Below, piece by piece: positions 40,640 to 48,325 of a stretch of 64,000 nucleotides of DNA (positions are counted from its first letter, which is position 1; each line of letters begins with the position of its first letter). The stretch lies in assembly GCF_003416765.1 (NCBI RefSeq), contig NZ_QSNG01000001.1, forward strand, positions 894,742 through 958,741, written 5' to 3'. The position numbers and the translations under genes were made by a program. This DNA is from Paratractidigestivibacter faecalis. Lineage in GTDB: Bacteria; Actinomycetota; Coriobacteriia; Coriobacteriales; Atopobiaceae. The notes below the pieces were generated by a model. That model saw only the letters and a program-made list of their open reading frames with translations. It was not told the DNA's origin and did no database searches.

Positions 40640-40795
40640 CTAGATGCTCCTGAGGAGGGTCGAGGCGAGCTCGGCGAGAAGCGCCATCTCGTCGTACTCC
40701 GCCTTGCCCTCCTTGACAAGTGATGCGAGGTGCTCGACGCACCCCGTGAGGCTGTCGACGACCGCGCGCCGGTTGGCGGAGAAATCTTCACCCAT
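40640..40795 (-). CDS. Small helical phage protein
   Basis: 51 residues, MGEDFSANRRAVVDSLTGCV, helical and acidic. GGGAAGGAG precedes the ATG at 40795. Unknown function; same region as other early regulatory proteins. Confidence 0.65.
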   Translation of the reverse strand: MGEDFSANRRAVVDSLTGCVEHLASLVKEGKAEYDEMALLAELASTLLRSI

Positions 40796-40960
40796 ACGCG
40801 GCTCCTTCCCGGCCGCCGCATCGCCCGTCATCCGCGTTTGTTCCCGTCCTTTTCGGCGAGGGCGGCGCGCCATTCAGTTGTCAAGGTGCTCGAAGCGCAA
40901 GGCTTCGCCCGGCCCCCTCGAAAGAGGGCATTGCAGTGCTTGGTTGTGCAAAGGGTTGTG

Positions 40961-41701
40961 CTAAGCGCCGTAGCGCTTAGCGAAATAGACCTGGCCCTTG
41001 CCCGTGACCTTCGGGGTCCGGTTGATAGTCACGTGGCCGTCGGAGTGGGTGACCGCGGTCTCCTTGATGCGGAACAGGCCGAGGTCCATCGCGCGCTGGG
41101 TGGGCACGTTGCGGTTCTGCCCTACGTTGCCCAGGTAGCCGTCCTCGCGCAACATTGCGAAGAGGCGGTTTTGCCCGACGTCGACCCCGTTCTGGCGCAT
41201 CATCTTCGCGAGCTCGCCCACGAGGCAAGTGCCGTCGCTCGCGGCCACCGCGTCCGCGAACAGGGCCTTCGGCTCCAGCTCCGCGATGCGGTCGCGCTGG
41301 CGGTCGATGGTCTGCCGTGCGAGGAGCACCGCGCGCGCCATGGTCTCCTCGGGCGTCTCGTCGTCGCGGGCGACCATGTAGCCGCCGTCGCGCCTGAGCG
41401 CGGGCAGCACCTCGTGGGTAACCCAGCGCTTGAAGGCCTTGGCCTCGGGGACGCGGGAGCCGAGAATCGCGGAGTACAGGCCCGGCTCGGTGATGACGGC
41501 CATCTGCTGCTCTCCTCCTGGGGTACGCACTGAGCGCGTACCCTTCTCGTCCTCCTCGAGGCGGCGGGTCATGTCGCTCGCCATGCGGTAGCCGAGAATC
41601 TTGGCCACGTCACCAGCCACGAACATCGGCTCGCCGTCCTCGCCGCGCACGGCGCGGACGGTGCCGAACTGGTCGTTGGTGAAGCTCTGAATCTCATTCA
41701 T
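40961..41701 (-). CDS. Phage antirepressor (BRO-N plus KilA-C/ANT domain)
   Basis: 246 residues. BRO-N domain about 1-110 (FVAGDVAKILGYRMASDMTR, VITEPGLYSAILGSRVPEAK, FKRWVTHEVLPALRRDGGYM) and ANT domain about 140-246 (MRQNGVDVGQNRLFAMLRED, GLFRIKETAV, TGKGQVYFAKRY). Antirepressors inactivate CI-like repressors to trigger the lytic cycle. Second gene leftward from the switch. Confidence 0.9.
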   Translation of the reverse strand: MNEIQSFTNDQFGTVRAVRGEDGEPMFVAGDVAKILGYRMASDMTRRLEEDEKGTRSVRTPGGEQQMAVITEPGLYSAILGSRVPEAKAFKRWVTHEVLPALRRDGGYMVARDDETPEETMARAVLLARQTIDRQRDRIAELEPKALFADAVAASDGTCLVGELAKMMRQNGVDVGQNRLFAMLREDGYLGNVGQNRNVPTQRAMDLGLFRIKETAVTHSDGHVTINRTPKVTGKGQVYFAKRYGA

Positions 41702-41716
41702 GTCGGTACCTCCCCT

Positions 41717-41881
41717 CTAGTCGGATTCCAGGAACAGCCACAGCGCCCAGCCGAGGCCCACGAAGAAGAACGCGCCGAGAAGCGCCGTCCCCCTGTACGG
41801 CTCGGCCAGAAGCGCGGCCGCCACGTTCAGCGTGATGGCGAGCGCGAATGACGCCCACACCGCTAGGGCGCCGGCGCTCAT
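41717..41881 (-). CDS. 54-residue membrane protein
   Basis: MSAGALAVWASFALAITLNV, then a second hydrophobic helix with AFFFVGLGWALWLF. ATG overlaps the upstream HTH gene by four bases, so it is co-translated with the Cro-like protein. Function unknown. Confidence 0.72.
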   Translation of the reverse strand: MSAGALAVWASFALAITLNVAAALLAEPYRGTALLGAFFFVGLGWALWLFLESD

Positions 41882-42090
41882 CGTCCCCACCCACACAGGT
41901 CGTTGGGCGTGCAGCCAAGGGCTGCTGCCAAAGCGACGATCTTGTCGGCACCCGGGGTCATGTCTCCGGATTCGTAGCGGACAAGAGTCCCGATATTCAC
42001 GCCGATTCGCTCAGCGACCTCGTTCTGAGAGAGATCAGCCCTGGCGCGCGCGGCGCGGATGTTGCTCGCAAACTCGCTAACGTTCGTCAT
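41878..42090 (-). CDS. Cro-like XRE-family regulator
   Basis: 70 residues with one HTH: NIRAARARADLSQNEVAERI, GVNIGTLVRYESGDMTPGAD. First gene of the leftward early operon; lies opposite the plus-strand repressor with shared operators, so it fits a Cro role. Start at 42090 is preferred for spacing from GGAGG. Confidence 0.85.
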   Translation of the reverse strand: MTNVSEFASNIRAARARADLSQNEVAERIGVNIGTLVRYESGDMTPGADKIVALAAALGCTPNDLCGWGR

Positions 42091-42106
42091 CGCCATCACC
42101 TCCAAA

Positions 42107-42207
42107 AGACGTTTTTCTGTCTGTCGCAAACGACTATAGACGGTTTTCCGTCTGTGTCAACGGATAAGCAACATTTTTTTGCGTAAAGACGTTTTTTTGT
42201 TTACTAT
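42107..42207. promoter_or_regulatory. Lysis-lysogeny switch: divergent promoters with three operators
   Basis: AGACGGTTTTCCGTCT (42138-42153, perfect dyad) and two variants, AGACGTTTTTCTGTCT (42107-42122) and AGACGTTTTTTTGTTT (42187-42202), are 16-bp operators. Leftward promoter: TTGACA (42160-42155), 16 bp, TATAGT (42138-42133), with the perfect operator in its spacer. Rightward promoter: TTGCGT (42179-42184), 17 bp, TACTAT (42202-42207), with the third operator in its spacer. Confidence 0.82.
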
Positions 42208-42244
42208 TCGCATTAAGCAACAGCCCAAAGAGAAAGGACTAGCA

Positions 42245-42619
42245 ATGAACCTTCGCCTGAAAGAGCGCAGGGAGTCCCTAGGGCTTACTCAACAAGAGTT
42301 GGCAAAAAAGGTTGGAAAGTCCTTCAGGACTATTCAATCTTGGGAACGCGGCGAGAGCTATCCAAACGCAGAGTTCGTCGTTGTCCTCTGCAAGATATTT
42401 GATATTGATCCAAACGAACTTCTCGGCTGGTACATAGATCACCCCGAGGATAGGCCTGTACCTCTAAAGCCTGATCCTTTGGCATCGGAGCTAGTCAGTT
42501 GCTACTCGCAGTGCACGGTTGATCGTCAGGCCGCGCTCATCCAGTACGCGCGGGATGCCGCGCTTGCATCGGGAGAGACGGTCGAATGTTCTCAGCTTCG
42601 AGCTGGCAAGGCTAGCTAA
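42245..42619 (+). CDS. CI-like XRE-family repressor
   Basis: 124 residues. N-terminal HTH: RRESLGLTQQELAKKVGKSF, RTIQSWERGESYPNAEFVVV; a short C-terminal helical part. There is no peptidase S24 domain, so release is more likely by the antirepressor than by RecA-stimulated cleavage. Less GC-rich than the late genes. AGAAAGGA precedes the ATG at 42245. Confidence 0.85.
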   Translation: MNLRLKERRESLGLTQQELAKKVGKSFRTIQSWERGESYPNAEFVVVLCKIFDIDPNELLGWYIDHPEDRPVPLKPDPLASELVSCYSQCTVDRQAALIQYARDAALASGETVECSQLRAGKAS

Positions 42620-42652
42620 GCACCCTCAAAAATCACTTTGATTGGCGGACTC

Positions 42653-43516
42653 ATGGGAAAGTTGCTCGACCATCTAATCAAACTGTGCGATTCGTCCAAA
42701 CGGGAAAGCACCAAGAAGGTAATCTCCGTTGACGGAGACGAGGAATGCACCGTCTACGTCTATGACGAGAAGCCGTTAGCAGCAATACGTAAAGGACAAG
42801 AGTTTTATGTAGATGTCCTTCCACGAGATACGGCGCTGCGCAGTCGCTCAACAGGCGCCGTGACAAATACGAGAGAGATGAAATGCGCTGCCCTCTCATA
42901 CAACGGTACAGTTTTTGGCTCGACTTCCTTTTCTCTCAATGTGTTAAAGGATATGAGGAATAGCGGGTTCGAGTTCAAACTTAAGGTCAAAAAGACAGGG
43001 ATGTACTCTCGTTCGGTACCCGAGCTCGTTTCAATGACAGTAGAGCCTCGGCTCATTAACCTTTGGTGGTCAATGAGGAATGAGTCTCATGAAGATATCC
43101 CATTAGATATTGAACTTATAGAGAAAGAGCGCGAGTCGCGCAACGCAAGCATCAAGTCAGAGCGCATTGCGAAGAGGCTTGGCGTAAGAAGAGGTTCCTT
43201 CGACAAAGAGCTTCGGTTCTACGTAGACAAGTCTTGGCCTACGAACGTGACGTTCCCCAGAACCAAAAGGTCGTTTGTCCCCAGTTTTGAAATCGTTCCA
43301 CCGAAAAGGGGGTCAAAGGCGAAACCTCACATCGATGTGTATGAGGGCAATACCGTTCTGTTTAGCGTATCCGCAAGACACGGCGACAAGTACCGAGAAA
43401 TGCTCGAACTTCTCGATAAGCCATGCACCGCAGTCCTAATTGCTGATTTCTACCAGGACGGAGATCTGGATAACAAAATGCTGTTCTTGCTCTTCAAAGT
43501 CGAAGGCGAACAATGA
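42653..43516 (+). CDS. Unknown protein in the lysogenic operon
   Basis: 287 residues, not recognised. A conserved-looking N-terminus KLLDHLIKLCDSSKRESTKK, a beta-rich middle and a C-terminal HIDVYEGNTVLFSVSARHGD segment. Codon use is much more AT-rich than the rest of the window. Transcribed after the repressor, so it is likely expressed from the prophage; a lysogenic-conversion or defence function is possible. Confidence 0.6.
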   Translation: MGKLLDHLIKLCDSSKRESTKKVISVDGDEECTVYVYDEKPLAAIRKGQEFYVDVLPRDTALRSRSTGAVTNTREMKCAALSYNGTVFGSTSFSLNVLKDMRNSGFEFKLKVKKTGMYSRSVPELVSMTVEPRLINLWWSMRNESHEDIPLDIELIEKERESRNASIKSERIAKRLGVRRGSFDKELRFYVDKSWPTNVTFPRTKRSFVPSFEIVPPKRGSKAKPHIDVYEGNTVLFSVSARHGDKYREMLELLDKPCTAVLIADFYQDGDLDNKMLFLLFKVEGEQ

Positions 43517-43594
43517 ATGCGCTGCTCTCGGGACCGGTTGCCGAACGTGGTGCGGTTTCGGAGGCGGTGTAGGTGATGGGATTCTGGTGACGGC

Positions 43595-43623
43595 TCGACA
43601 CCGTGACGGGATTCGGGTATATT
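43595..43623 (+). promoter_or_regulatory. Promoter upstream of the Abi locus
   Basis: TCGACA (43595-43600), 17-bp spacer, TATATT (43618-43623). A transcript starting near 43630 would contain the two hairpins at 43638-43694 before the Abi_2 gene. Confidence 0.55.
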
Positions 43624-43629
43624 TGGCGG

Positions 43630-43694
43630 CGTGATGAGGCCCGGCGACGGTACGTCCGGCCGGGTCCGAGAAGGCCGCCCTACGGGCGGCTTTT
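43630..43694 (+). ncRNA. Candidate small structured RNA upstream of Abi_2
   Basis: Two hairpins: 43638-43666 (outer stem GGCCCGGC/GCCGGGTC, inner GACG/CGTC, two-base bulge) and 43674-43690 (GCCGCCC/GGGCGGC, loop TAC) followed by TTTT. The second is a good terminator, so a ~65-nt RNA would be released 22 bases before the Abi_2 start. AbiF-type genes are known to be linked to a small structured RNA; identity with that RNA is inferred. Confidence 0.5.
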
Positions 43695-43716
43695 CTCGTA
43701 TTAAGGGGGCAATCCC

Positions 43717-44637
43717 ATGGACAAGCCATTCAAGACGATAGACGAGCAGGTTGCGATTCTGGAGTCGCGCGGCATGCGGACGGATGCAAAGACCCCGTCC
43801 ATCCTGCGGCGCGAGGGCTACTACTCCGTCGTGAACGGTTACAAGGCCCTGTTCCTCGACGGCTCCGGCGCAGACCGCTATCTCGACGGTACGACCTTCG
43901 ATGACGTCTACCGGCTCTTCACGTTCGACCGAGACCTCCGCATGACGATGATCAGATACTTCGCCCAGGCGGAGGCCGCCCTGAAGACTGCCTGCGCGTA
44001 CCAGTTCTCCGAGAGGCACGCAGGAGAGACGGAGGCCTACCTGAACCCCCTCAACTACAGGCGAGACAACGGCTACCGGCGCAAAGTGCGCGACCTGATA
44101 GAGGACTTCAGGAAGGTGCTCCACAAGGGCGACTACGACAGGGGGCCGTTCAAGCGCGAGTACATCGAGCACTACGTGAGGAACCATGACGAGACGCCTC
44201 TTTGGGTTCTCACGAACTTCCTCATGCTCGGTCAGATATTCAAGTTCTACGAGTACCAGACCGACAGCATGCGGAACTCGATTGCCAAGTCCTTCTCCGA
44301 GCTCTACGAGGAGTCCTACGGGACGCGGATTCACATAAGCCCGAGGCAGCTGAGACTGGCCTACGACCACATCAAGGACTTCCGCAACATCTGCGCCCAC
44401 GACGAGAGGCTGTATTGCGCGAGGGTGTCCCCAAGCCGGGACGTCACCTTCGCCAACCTCCTGGACGACCTCTCCCTAGTGCTCACCAAAGAGGAGAACA
44501 CGAGGATGCAGGCCGAGGTGATTCACCTCATCCACGCGGTCTTGAACGACCTTGGCCCAGACGTCGCGCTGCCGGTCCTTGACGCGATGGGCGTAAAGAG
44601 CCTCGAAGACACGTTCTTCTCGATTACCGGCAAGTAG
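43717..44637 (+). CDS. Abi_2-family abortive-infection protein (AbiD/AbiF-like, HEPN)
   Basis: 306 residues. KTIDEQVAILESRGMRTDAK, LRREGYYSVVNGYKALF and YRLFTFDRDLRMTMIRYFAQ are Abi_2 signatures. The C-terminal DFRNICAHDERLY has the HEPN ribonuclease R-x4-H motif. Such proteins cleave RNA to block superinfecting phages. AAGGGGGC precedes the ATG. It stands between repressor operon and integrase, a usual moron position. Confidence 0.9.
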   Translation: MDKPFKTIDEQVAILESRGMRTDAKTPSILRREGYYSVVNGYKALFLDGSGADRYLDGTTFDDVYRLFTFDRDLRMTMIRYFAQAEAALKTACAYQFSERHAGETEAYLNPLNYRRDNGYRRKVRDLIEDFRKVLHKGDYDRGPFKREYIEHYVRNHDETPLWVLTNFLMLGQIFKFYEYQTDSMRNSIAKSFSELYEESYGTRIHISPRQLRLAYDHIKDFRNICAHDERLYCARVSPSRDVTFANLLDDLSLVLTKEENTRMQAEVIHLIHAVLNDLGPDVALPVLDAMGVKSLEDTFFSITGK

Positions 44638-44722
44638 GCACCGACATCAACTAATCGACAGACCAGCGCGCGGCGCCCGCATCGGCGGGGCCGCGAGGAC
44701 AACCATACCGATTGGAGGCACC

Positions 44723-45796
44723 ATGGCACGGCAGAGGTCGAGCTTCGGCAGCGTCACGAGGATGGGCCGCGACCACTACCGGCTGCGGTGGTGGGCGGAC
44801 ACCCCCGAGGGCCGCAAGCGCCTCACGGAGATGTTCGACGGCACCCGCCGCGAGGCGGAGCGGCGCATGGCCGAGATTCGCGTGGGGACGAAGGAGCGCC
44901 GGTGCCCCACCCTGGGCGAGATCTGGGAAGAGCACGAGCTGCCCCACCTGGTCAAGATGCGCGGGGAGGACCGCATAAGCGAGCGCACGCTCCAGGCGTA
45001 CACGCGCAGGTGGGAGGCCGACGTGGCCCCGAGGTGGGCCGACGTGCCCGCCGACATGGCCCGGCCGGCGGACATCCAGGAATGGCTGCTCACCATGACG
45101 CGGAGCATGGGAGAGCTGTCGAAGGCGGTGCTGTCGCTCACCTACGAGCGCGCGGTCATGCTCGGCATCCTGGACGCGAACCCCTGCGCGCGCAGGTACG
45201 ACCTGGGGCCCGCCACCAGGCGGCCCAAGGTGGCGTACACGCCCGAGCAGCTCGACGAGGCGTGGGAGGCGGTGCGCGGCACGGTGGCCGAGGCGCCCTT
45301 CCTGCTCATGGCCCACGCGGGGCTGCGGGTCGGCGAGGCGTGCGGAATGCGCACGGCCGACGTCGAGCCACGGGAGGGCTGCGCCGTCCTGCACGTCAGC
45401 GCGCAGCTGAGGCAGGACGGCGAGGTGAGCGAGCGCATGAAGACCGCGGGCAGCCGCCGCACCGCGGTCATCGAGGAGCCGTGGGCCTCGCGCGTGCTTG
45501 AGCTCGCGGGCGGGACCTACGTGAACGAGCGGCAGGACGGCACGCCGGTGCCCTCGCGCACCGTCACCGACCGCTGGAAGAGGTGCGTCGAGGCGGCGGG
45601 CCTGCCCGTGGCGCCGATGCAGTGCCTTCGCCCGAGCTACCAGACGAACCTGCACTGGCAGGGCGTGCCCATCGAGCAGACGAGCCGGCTTTTGGGCCAC
45701 ACCGCCACGAAGATGACGCTGGAGAACTACGACCGCCCCAGCGACGACCAATTGGTTAACGTGGTGCTATCGCACGGCGTGGTCGCGAGCACTTAG
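44723..45796 (+). CDS. int: Prophage integrase (tyrosine recombinase)
   Basis: 357 residues: AP2-like arm-binding domain (SFGSVTRMGRDHYRLRWWAD), core-binding SAM-like domain, catalytic domain with Arg in HAGLRVGEACGMR, box II MQCLRPSYQTNLHWQG, LGHTATKMTLENYDRP with the catalytic Tyr. Box II has Gln where the usual HxLR histidine is expected. Lies 51 bases from attR, so it is the cognate integrase. GGAGG precedes the ATG. Confidence 0.92.
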   Translation: MARQRSSFGSVTRMGRDHYRLRWWADTPEGRKRLTEMFDGTRREAERRMAEIRVGTKERRCPTLGEIWEEHELPHLVKMRGEDRISERTLQAYTRRWEADVAPRWADVPADMARPADIQEWLLTMTRSMGELSKAVLSLTYERAVMLGILDANPCARRYDLGPATRRPKVAYTPEQLDEAWEAVRGTVAEAPFLLMAHAGLRVGEACGMRTADVEPREGCAVLHVSAQLRQDGEVSERMKTAGSRRTAVIEEPWASRVLELAGGTYVNERQDGTPVPSRTVTDRWKRCVEAAGLPVAPMQCLRPSYQTNLHWQGVPIEQTSRLLGHTATKMTLENYDRPSDDQLVNVVLSHGVVAST

Positions 45797-45831
45797 GACA
45801 TTTAGGGACATAAGCCCTCGCGACAAGCCTT

Positions 45832-46836
45832 CTACCTGCAGTTTTTCAGCGTCGCGTACATGACGGCCTTGATGGAGTGCATGCGGTTCTCGGCCTCGTC
45901 GAAGACGCGGGAGCGCTCGGACTCAAAGACCTCGTCGGTGACCTCGAGCTCCGGAAGGCCGAACTTCTCGTAGACGTCCTCGCCGATGGTGGTGTTGCGG
46001 TCGTGGAAGCTGGGCAGGCAGTGCATGAAGATGGCGTCGTCGGCCGCCTTGGCCATGAGCTCGGCGTTGACCTGGTACTTGGAGAGAAGCTCGATGCGCT
46101 TGGCCCACAGGTCGCTGGACTCGCCCATGGAGACCCAGATGTCCGTGTAGATGACGGAGGCACCGGCTGCGCCCTCGTCGACGTCCTCGGTTAGCGTGAT
46201 GGTGGCGCCGGACTCCTTGGCCACCTCGCGGCACTGGGCCACGAGCTCGTCGGAGGGCATCTGCTCCTTGGGACCGCAGGCGCAGAAGTCCATGCCCAGC
46301 TTGGCGCAGACCACCATGAGGGAGTTACCGACGTTGTTGCCGGCGTCGCCCATGAAGGTGAGCTTGCGGCCATGCAGGTCGCGGCCGAACTCCTCCTGGA
46401 CGGTCAGCATGTCGGCGATCATCTGCGTGGGGTGGAACTCGGTGGTGAGGCCGTTCCACACGGGGACGCCGGCGTTCTCGGCCAGGGTCTCCACGATGCT
46501 CTGGGCAAAGCCACGGTACTCGATGCCGTCGTACATGCGGCCGAGGACGCGGGCGGTGTCCTCGATGGACTCCTTCTTGCCCATCTGGGAGCTCTTGGGG
46601 TCAAGGTAGGTGACGCCCATGCCCAGGTCCATGGCGCCCACCTCGAAGGAGCAGCGGGTGCGCGTGGACGTCTTCTCAAAGAGAAGGACGATGTTCTTGC
46701 CCTCCAGGTAGCGGTGCGGCTCGTGGTTGTGCTTCTTGGCCTTGAGGTCGGCGGAGAGGTCAATGAGGTACTGGATCTCCTCGGGGGTGAAGTCCAGGAG
46801 CTTGAGGAAGTTCCTGCCGGAAAGGTTGGGTGCCAT
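45832..46836 (-). CDS. arcB: Ornithine carbamoyltransferase (catabolic, prophage-completed)
   Basis: Converts citrulline and phosphate to ornithine and carbamoyl phosphate in the arginine deiminase pathway. 334 residues with [51 protein letters not shown]. Lies 3' of arcA on the same strand, which supports catabolic use (argF is the alternative name). The last three residues NCR and stop come from the prophage; the original tail DPDSE is at 13517-13563. AAGGAGTC precedes the ATG at 46836. Confidence 0.93.
   Translation of the reverse strand: MAPNLSGRNFLKLLDFTPEEIQYLIDLSADLKAKKHNHEPHRYLEGKNIVLLFEKTSTRTRCSFEVGAMDLGMGVTYLDPKSSQMGKKESIEDTARVLGRMYDGIEYRGFAQSIVETLAENAGVPVWNGLTTEFHPTQMIADMLTVQEEFGRDLHGRKLTFMGDAGNNVGNSLMVVCAKLGMDFCACGPKEQMPSDELVAQCREVAKESGATITLTEDVDEGAAGASVIYTDIWVSMGESSDLWAKRIELLSKYQVNAELMAKAADDAIFMHCLPSFHDRNTTIGEDVYEKFGLPELEVTDEVFESERSRVFDEAENRMHSIKAVMYATLKNCR
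45848..45872. other. attR core
   Basis: Twin of the attL core at 13539-13563 with one base difference, located in the last codons of argF. Two more CTTAGGACA/TTTAGGGACA arm-like copies lie at 45792-45810, the first covering the integrase stop. Confidence 0.88.
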
Positions 46837-46950
46837 GGGTGACTCCTTGGGTCGACTTGCGTGCAATGGGTCTGATTGTAGACCCGTCCGCGGGCGCAAC
46901 GCACCTGCGGCCGGGTCCGTTAAACGCGCAGAAGCGCTTTGCCCCGAGGG

Positions 46951-48201
46951 CTAGAGGTCCTCTCGCCAGAAGGCCATGCTCATGCAGTGGGGGCCGCCGC
47001 GGCCACGGGAGAGCTCGGCCGAGGGGACCTCGAGGAGGTTCAGGCCCTCGCGGCAGAGAATGTCGTTGGTGACGGCGTTTCTCTGGTAGACCATGACCGT
47101 GCCGGGGCGGACGGCCAGGGTGTTGGAGCCGTCGTTCCACTGCTCGCGGGCGGCCGCGATGGCGTCGTCTCCCCCGCACTTGATGAGGCGCACGCCGTCC
47201 AGGCCCAGGGCGCGGGCGAGAATAGCGTCGAGGGTCTGGTCCAGCTGGCGGATGGAGACCTCGCCGACACGGGCGCCGCGCGTGAGCTCGAAGACCGTAA
47301 GCGTGCCCAGGATGGCCGGATGGACCGTGAAGATGTCCACGTCGGCCTGGGTGAAGACCGTGTCCAGGTGCATGAAGGAGCGCTTGTGCGGCAGCGAGAA
47401 GGCCAGCACGCGCCTCACGCCGGAGTCGGGCTCGGCCCAGAGCAGACGCTTGGCCAGGGCGTCGATGCCTGCGGCCTGGGTGCGCTCGGAGATGCCTATG
47501 CCCACGCACTCGGCGGAGAGCACGAGGATGTCACCGCCCTCGATGTGGTAGGGCTGGTCCGAGGAGTACCAGGACGGCGTGCCCGCGTAGTCCGGGTGGT
47601 AGGCAAAGAGGAAGTCCCCGAAGATGGACTCGCGACGGCGCGTGGCGCTCCACATGCGGTTGTGCGAGACGCCCTGGCCGATGACCGAGAACGTGTCGCG
47701 CGTGAAGTAGACGTTGGGGATGGGGTCGATGACGAGCTCGCCCATGCGCCCGGCGGAGAGCGCCATGAGGTCTGCCAGCGAGGCGTGGGTGGACGGCGTG
47801 AGGTCCAGCTCGTCGGCGCGAACGCCCTCGACGCACTTGTCCACGAGGGCGCGGGACGTGGGAAGGGAGTCCAGCAGCTCTGAGACGGCCGAGCGAACGC
47901 CCGCACCGTCGACGCCGGACTCGTCCAGCCAGCGCTCGCAGAAGGCGCGGCGCGCCTCCGGGTGGGCGTCCAGGGCCTCGGCCACAAGGTCCTCCAGGTA
48001 GACCACCTCGACGCCCTCCTGGCGGAGCATGCCCGCAAAGGCGTCGTGCTCCTCCTGCGCCACCCGCAGGAAGGGGATGTCGTCGAAGAGCAGCGGCCCC
48101 AGGGTGTCGGGCGAGAGGTTGAGCAGCTCCCCCGCCGGCCTGTGCAGCATGACGCGCCTGAGCTCGCCGATCTCGGAATGGACGTGAAGGCCGCCGGCCA
48201 T
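46951..48201 (-). CDS. arcA: Arginine deiminase
   Basis: Hydrolyses arginine to citrulline and ammonia. 416 residues with the guanidino-modifying fold: NVYFTRDTFSVIG (Asp), HIEGGDILVLS, FMHLDTVFTQ (His), and the nucleophile Cys in RGRGGPHCMSMAFWRED at the C-terminus. First gene of a two-gene minus-strand operon with arcB (114 bp apart). arcC and arcD are not in the window. GCAGGAGG precedes the ATG. Confidence 0.95.
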   Translation of the reverse strand: MAGGLHVHSEIGELRRVMLHRPAGELLNLSPDTLGPLLFDDIPFLRVAQEEHDAFAGMLRQEGVEVVYLEDLVAEALDAHPEARRAFCERWLDESGVDGAGVRSAVSELLDSLPTSRALVDKCVEGVRADELDLTPSTHASLADLMALSAGRMGELVIDPIPNVYFTRDTFSVIGQGVSHNRMWSATRRRESIFGDFLFAYHPDYAGTPSWYSSDQPYHIEGGDILVLSAECVGIGISERTQAAGIDALAKRLLWAEPDSGVRRVLAFSLPHKRSFMHLDTVFTQADVDIFTVHPAILGTLTVFELTRGARVGEVSIRQLDQTLDAILARALGLDGVRLIKCGGDDAIAAAREQWNDGSNTLAVRPGTVMVYQRNAVTNDILCREGLNLLEVPSAELSRGRGGPHCMSMAFWREDL

Positions 48202-48325
48202 CAGGTACCTCCTGCCTCTGGTAAATGTCTTATTGACACAACCTTAACGCGACAAGCCCCAAGCCCGTCTCGCCGCGCGCGTATTATCACAGAGAATAGC
48301 GACAAATGGGTCGAAAGGGGCTCTC

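Larger units (their letters stand above)
13539..45872. mobile_element. Siphovirus-like prophage integrated in argF
   Basis: About 32.3 kb between 25-bp att repeats. Modules from right to left: integrase, Abi gene, repressor (plus strand); then on the minus strand early genes, terminase, portal, head, tail and lysis genes. Long tape-measure and tail genes without a sheath indicate a non-contractile tail. All key structural and lysis genes are present and mostly intact, so it may be inducible, with the portal frame (28250 region) as the main doubt. Confidence 0.92.

Noticed and set aside
40730-41533. 267-codon plus-strand frame over the antirepressor
   Set aside because: Shadow of the BRO-N/ANT gene, with typical Val/Ala/Gly/Arg-rich composition.
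43450-44400. 316-codon minus-strand frame opposite the Abi_2 gene
   Set aside because: No RBS and no domain; the plus-strand Abi_2 gene has clear family motifs.
34536-45872. Two separate tandem prophages
   Set aside because: The early, switch and late modules form one continuous plan and only one pair of att repeats was found; the inner integrase is better seen as an extra gene.
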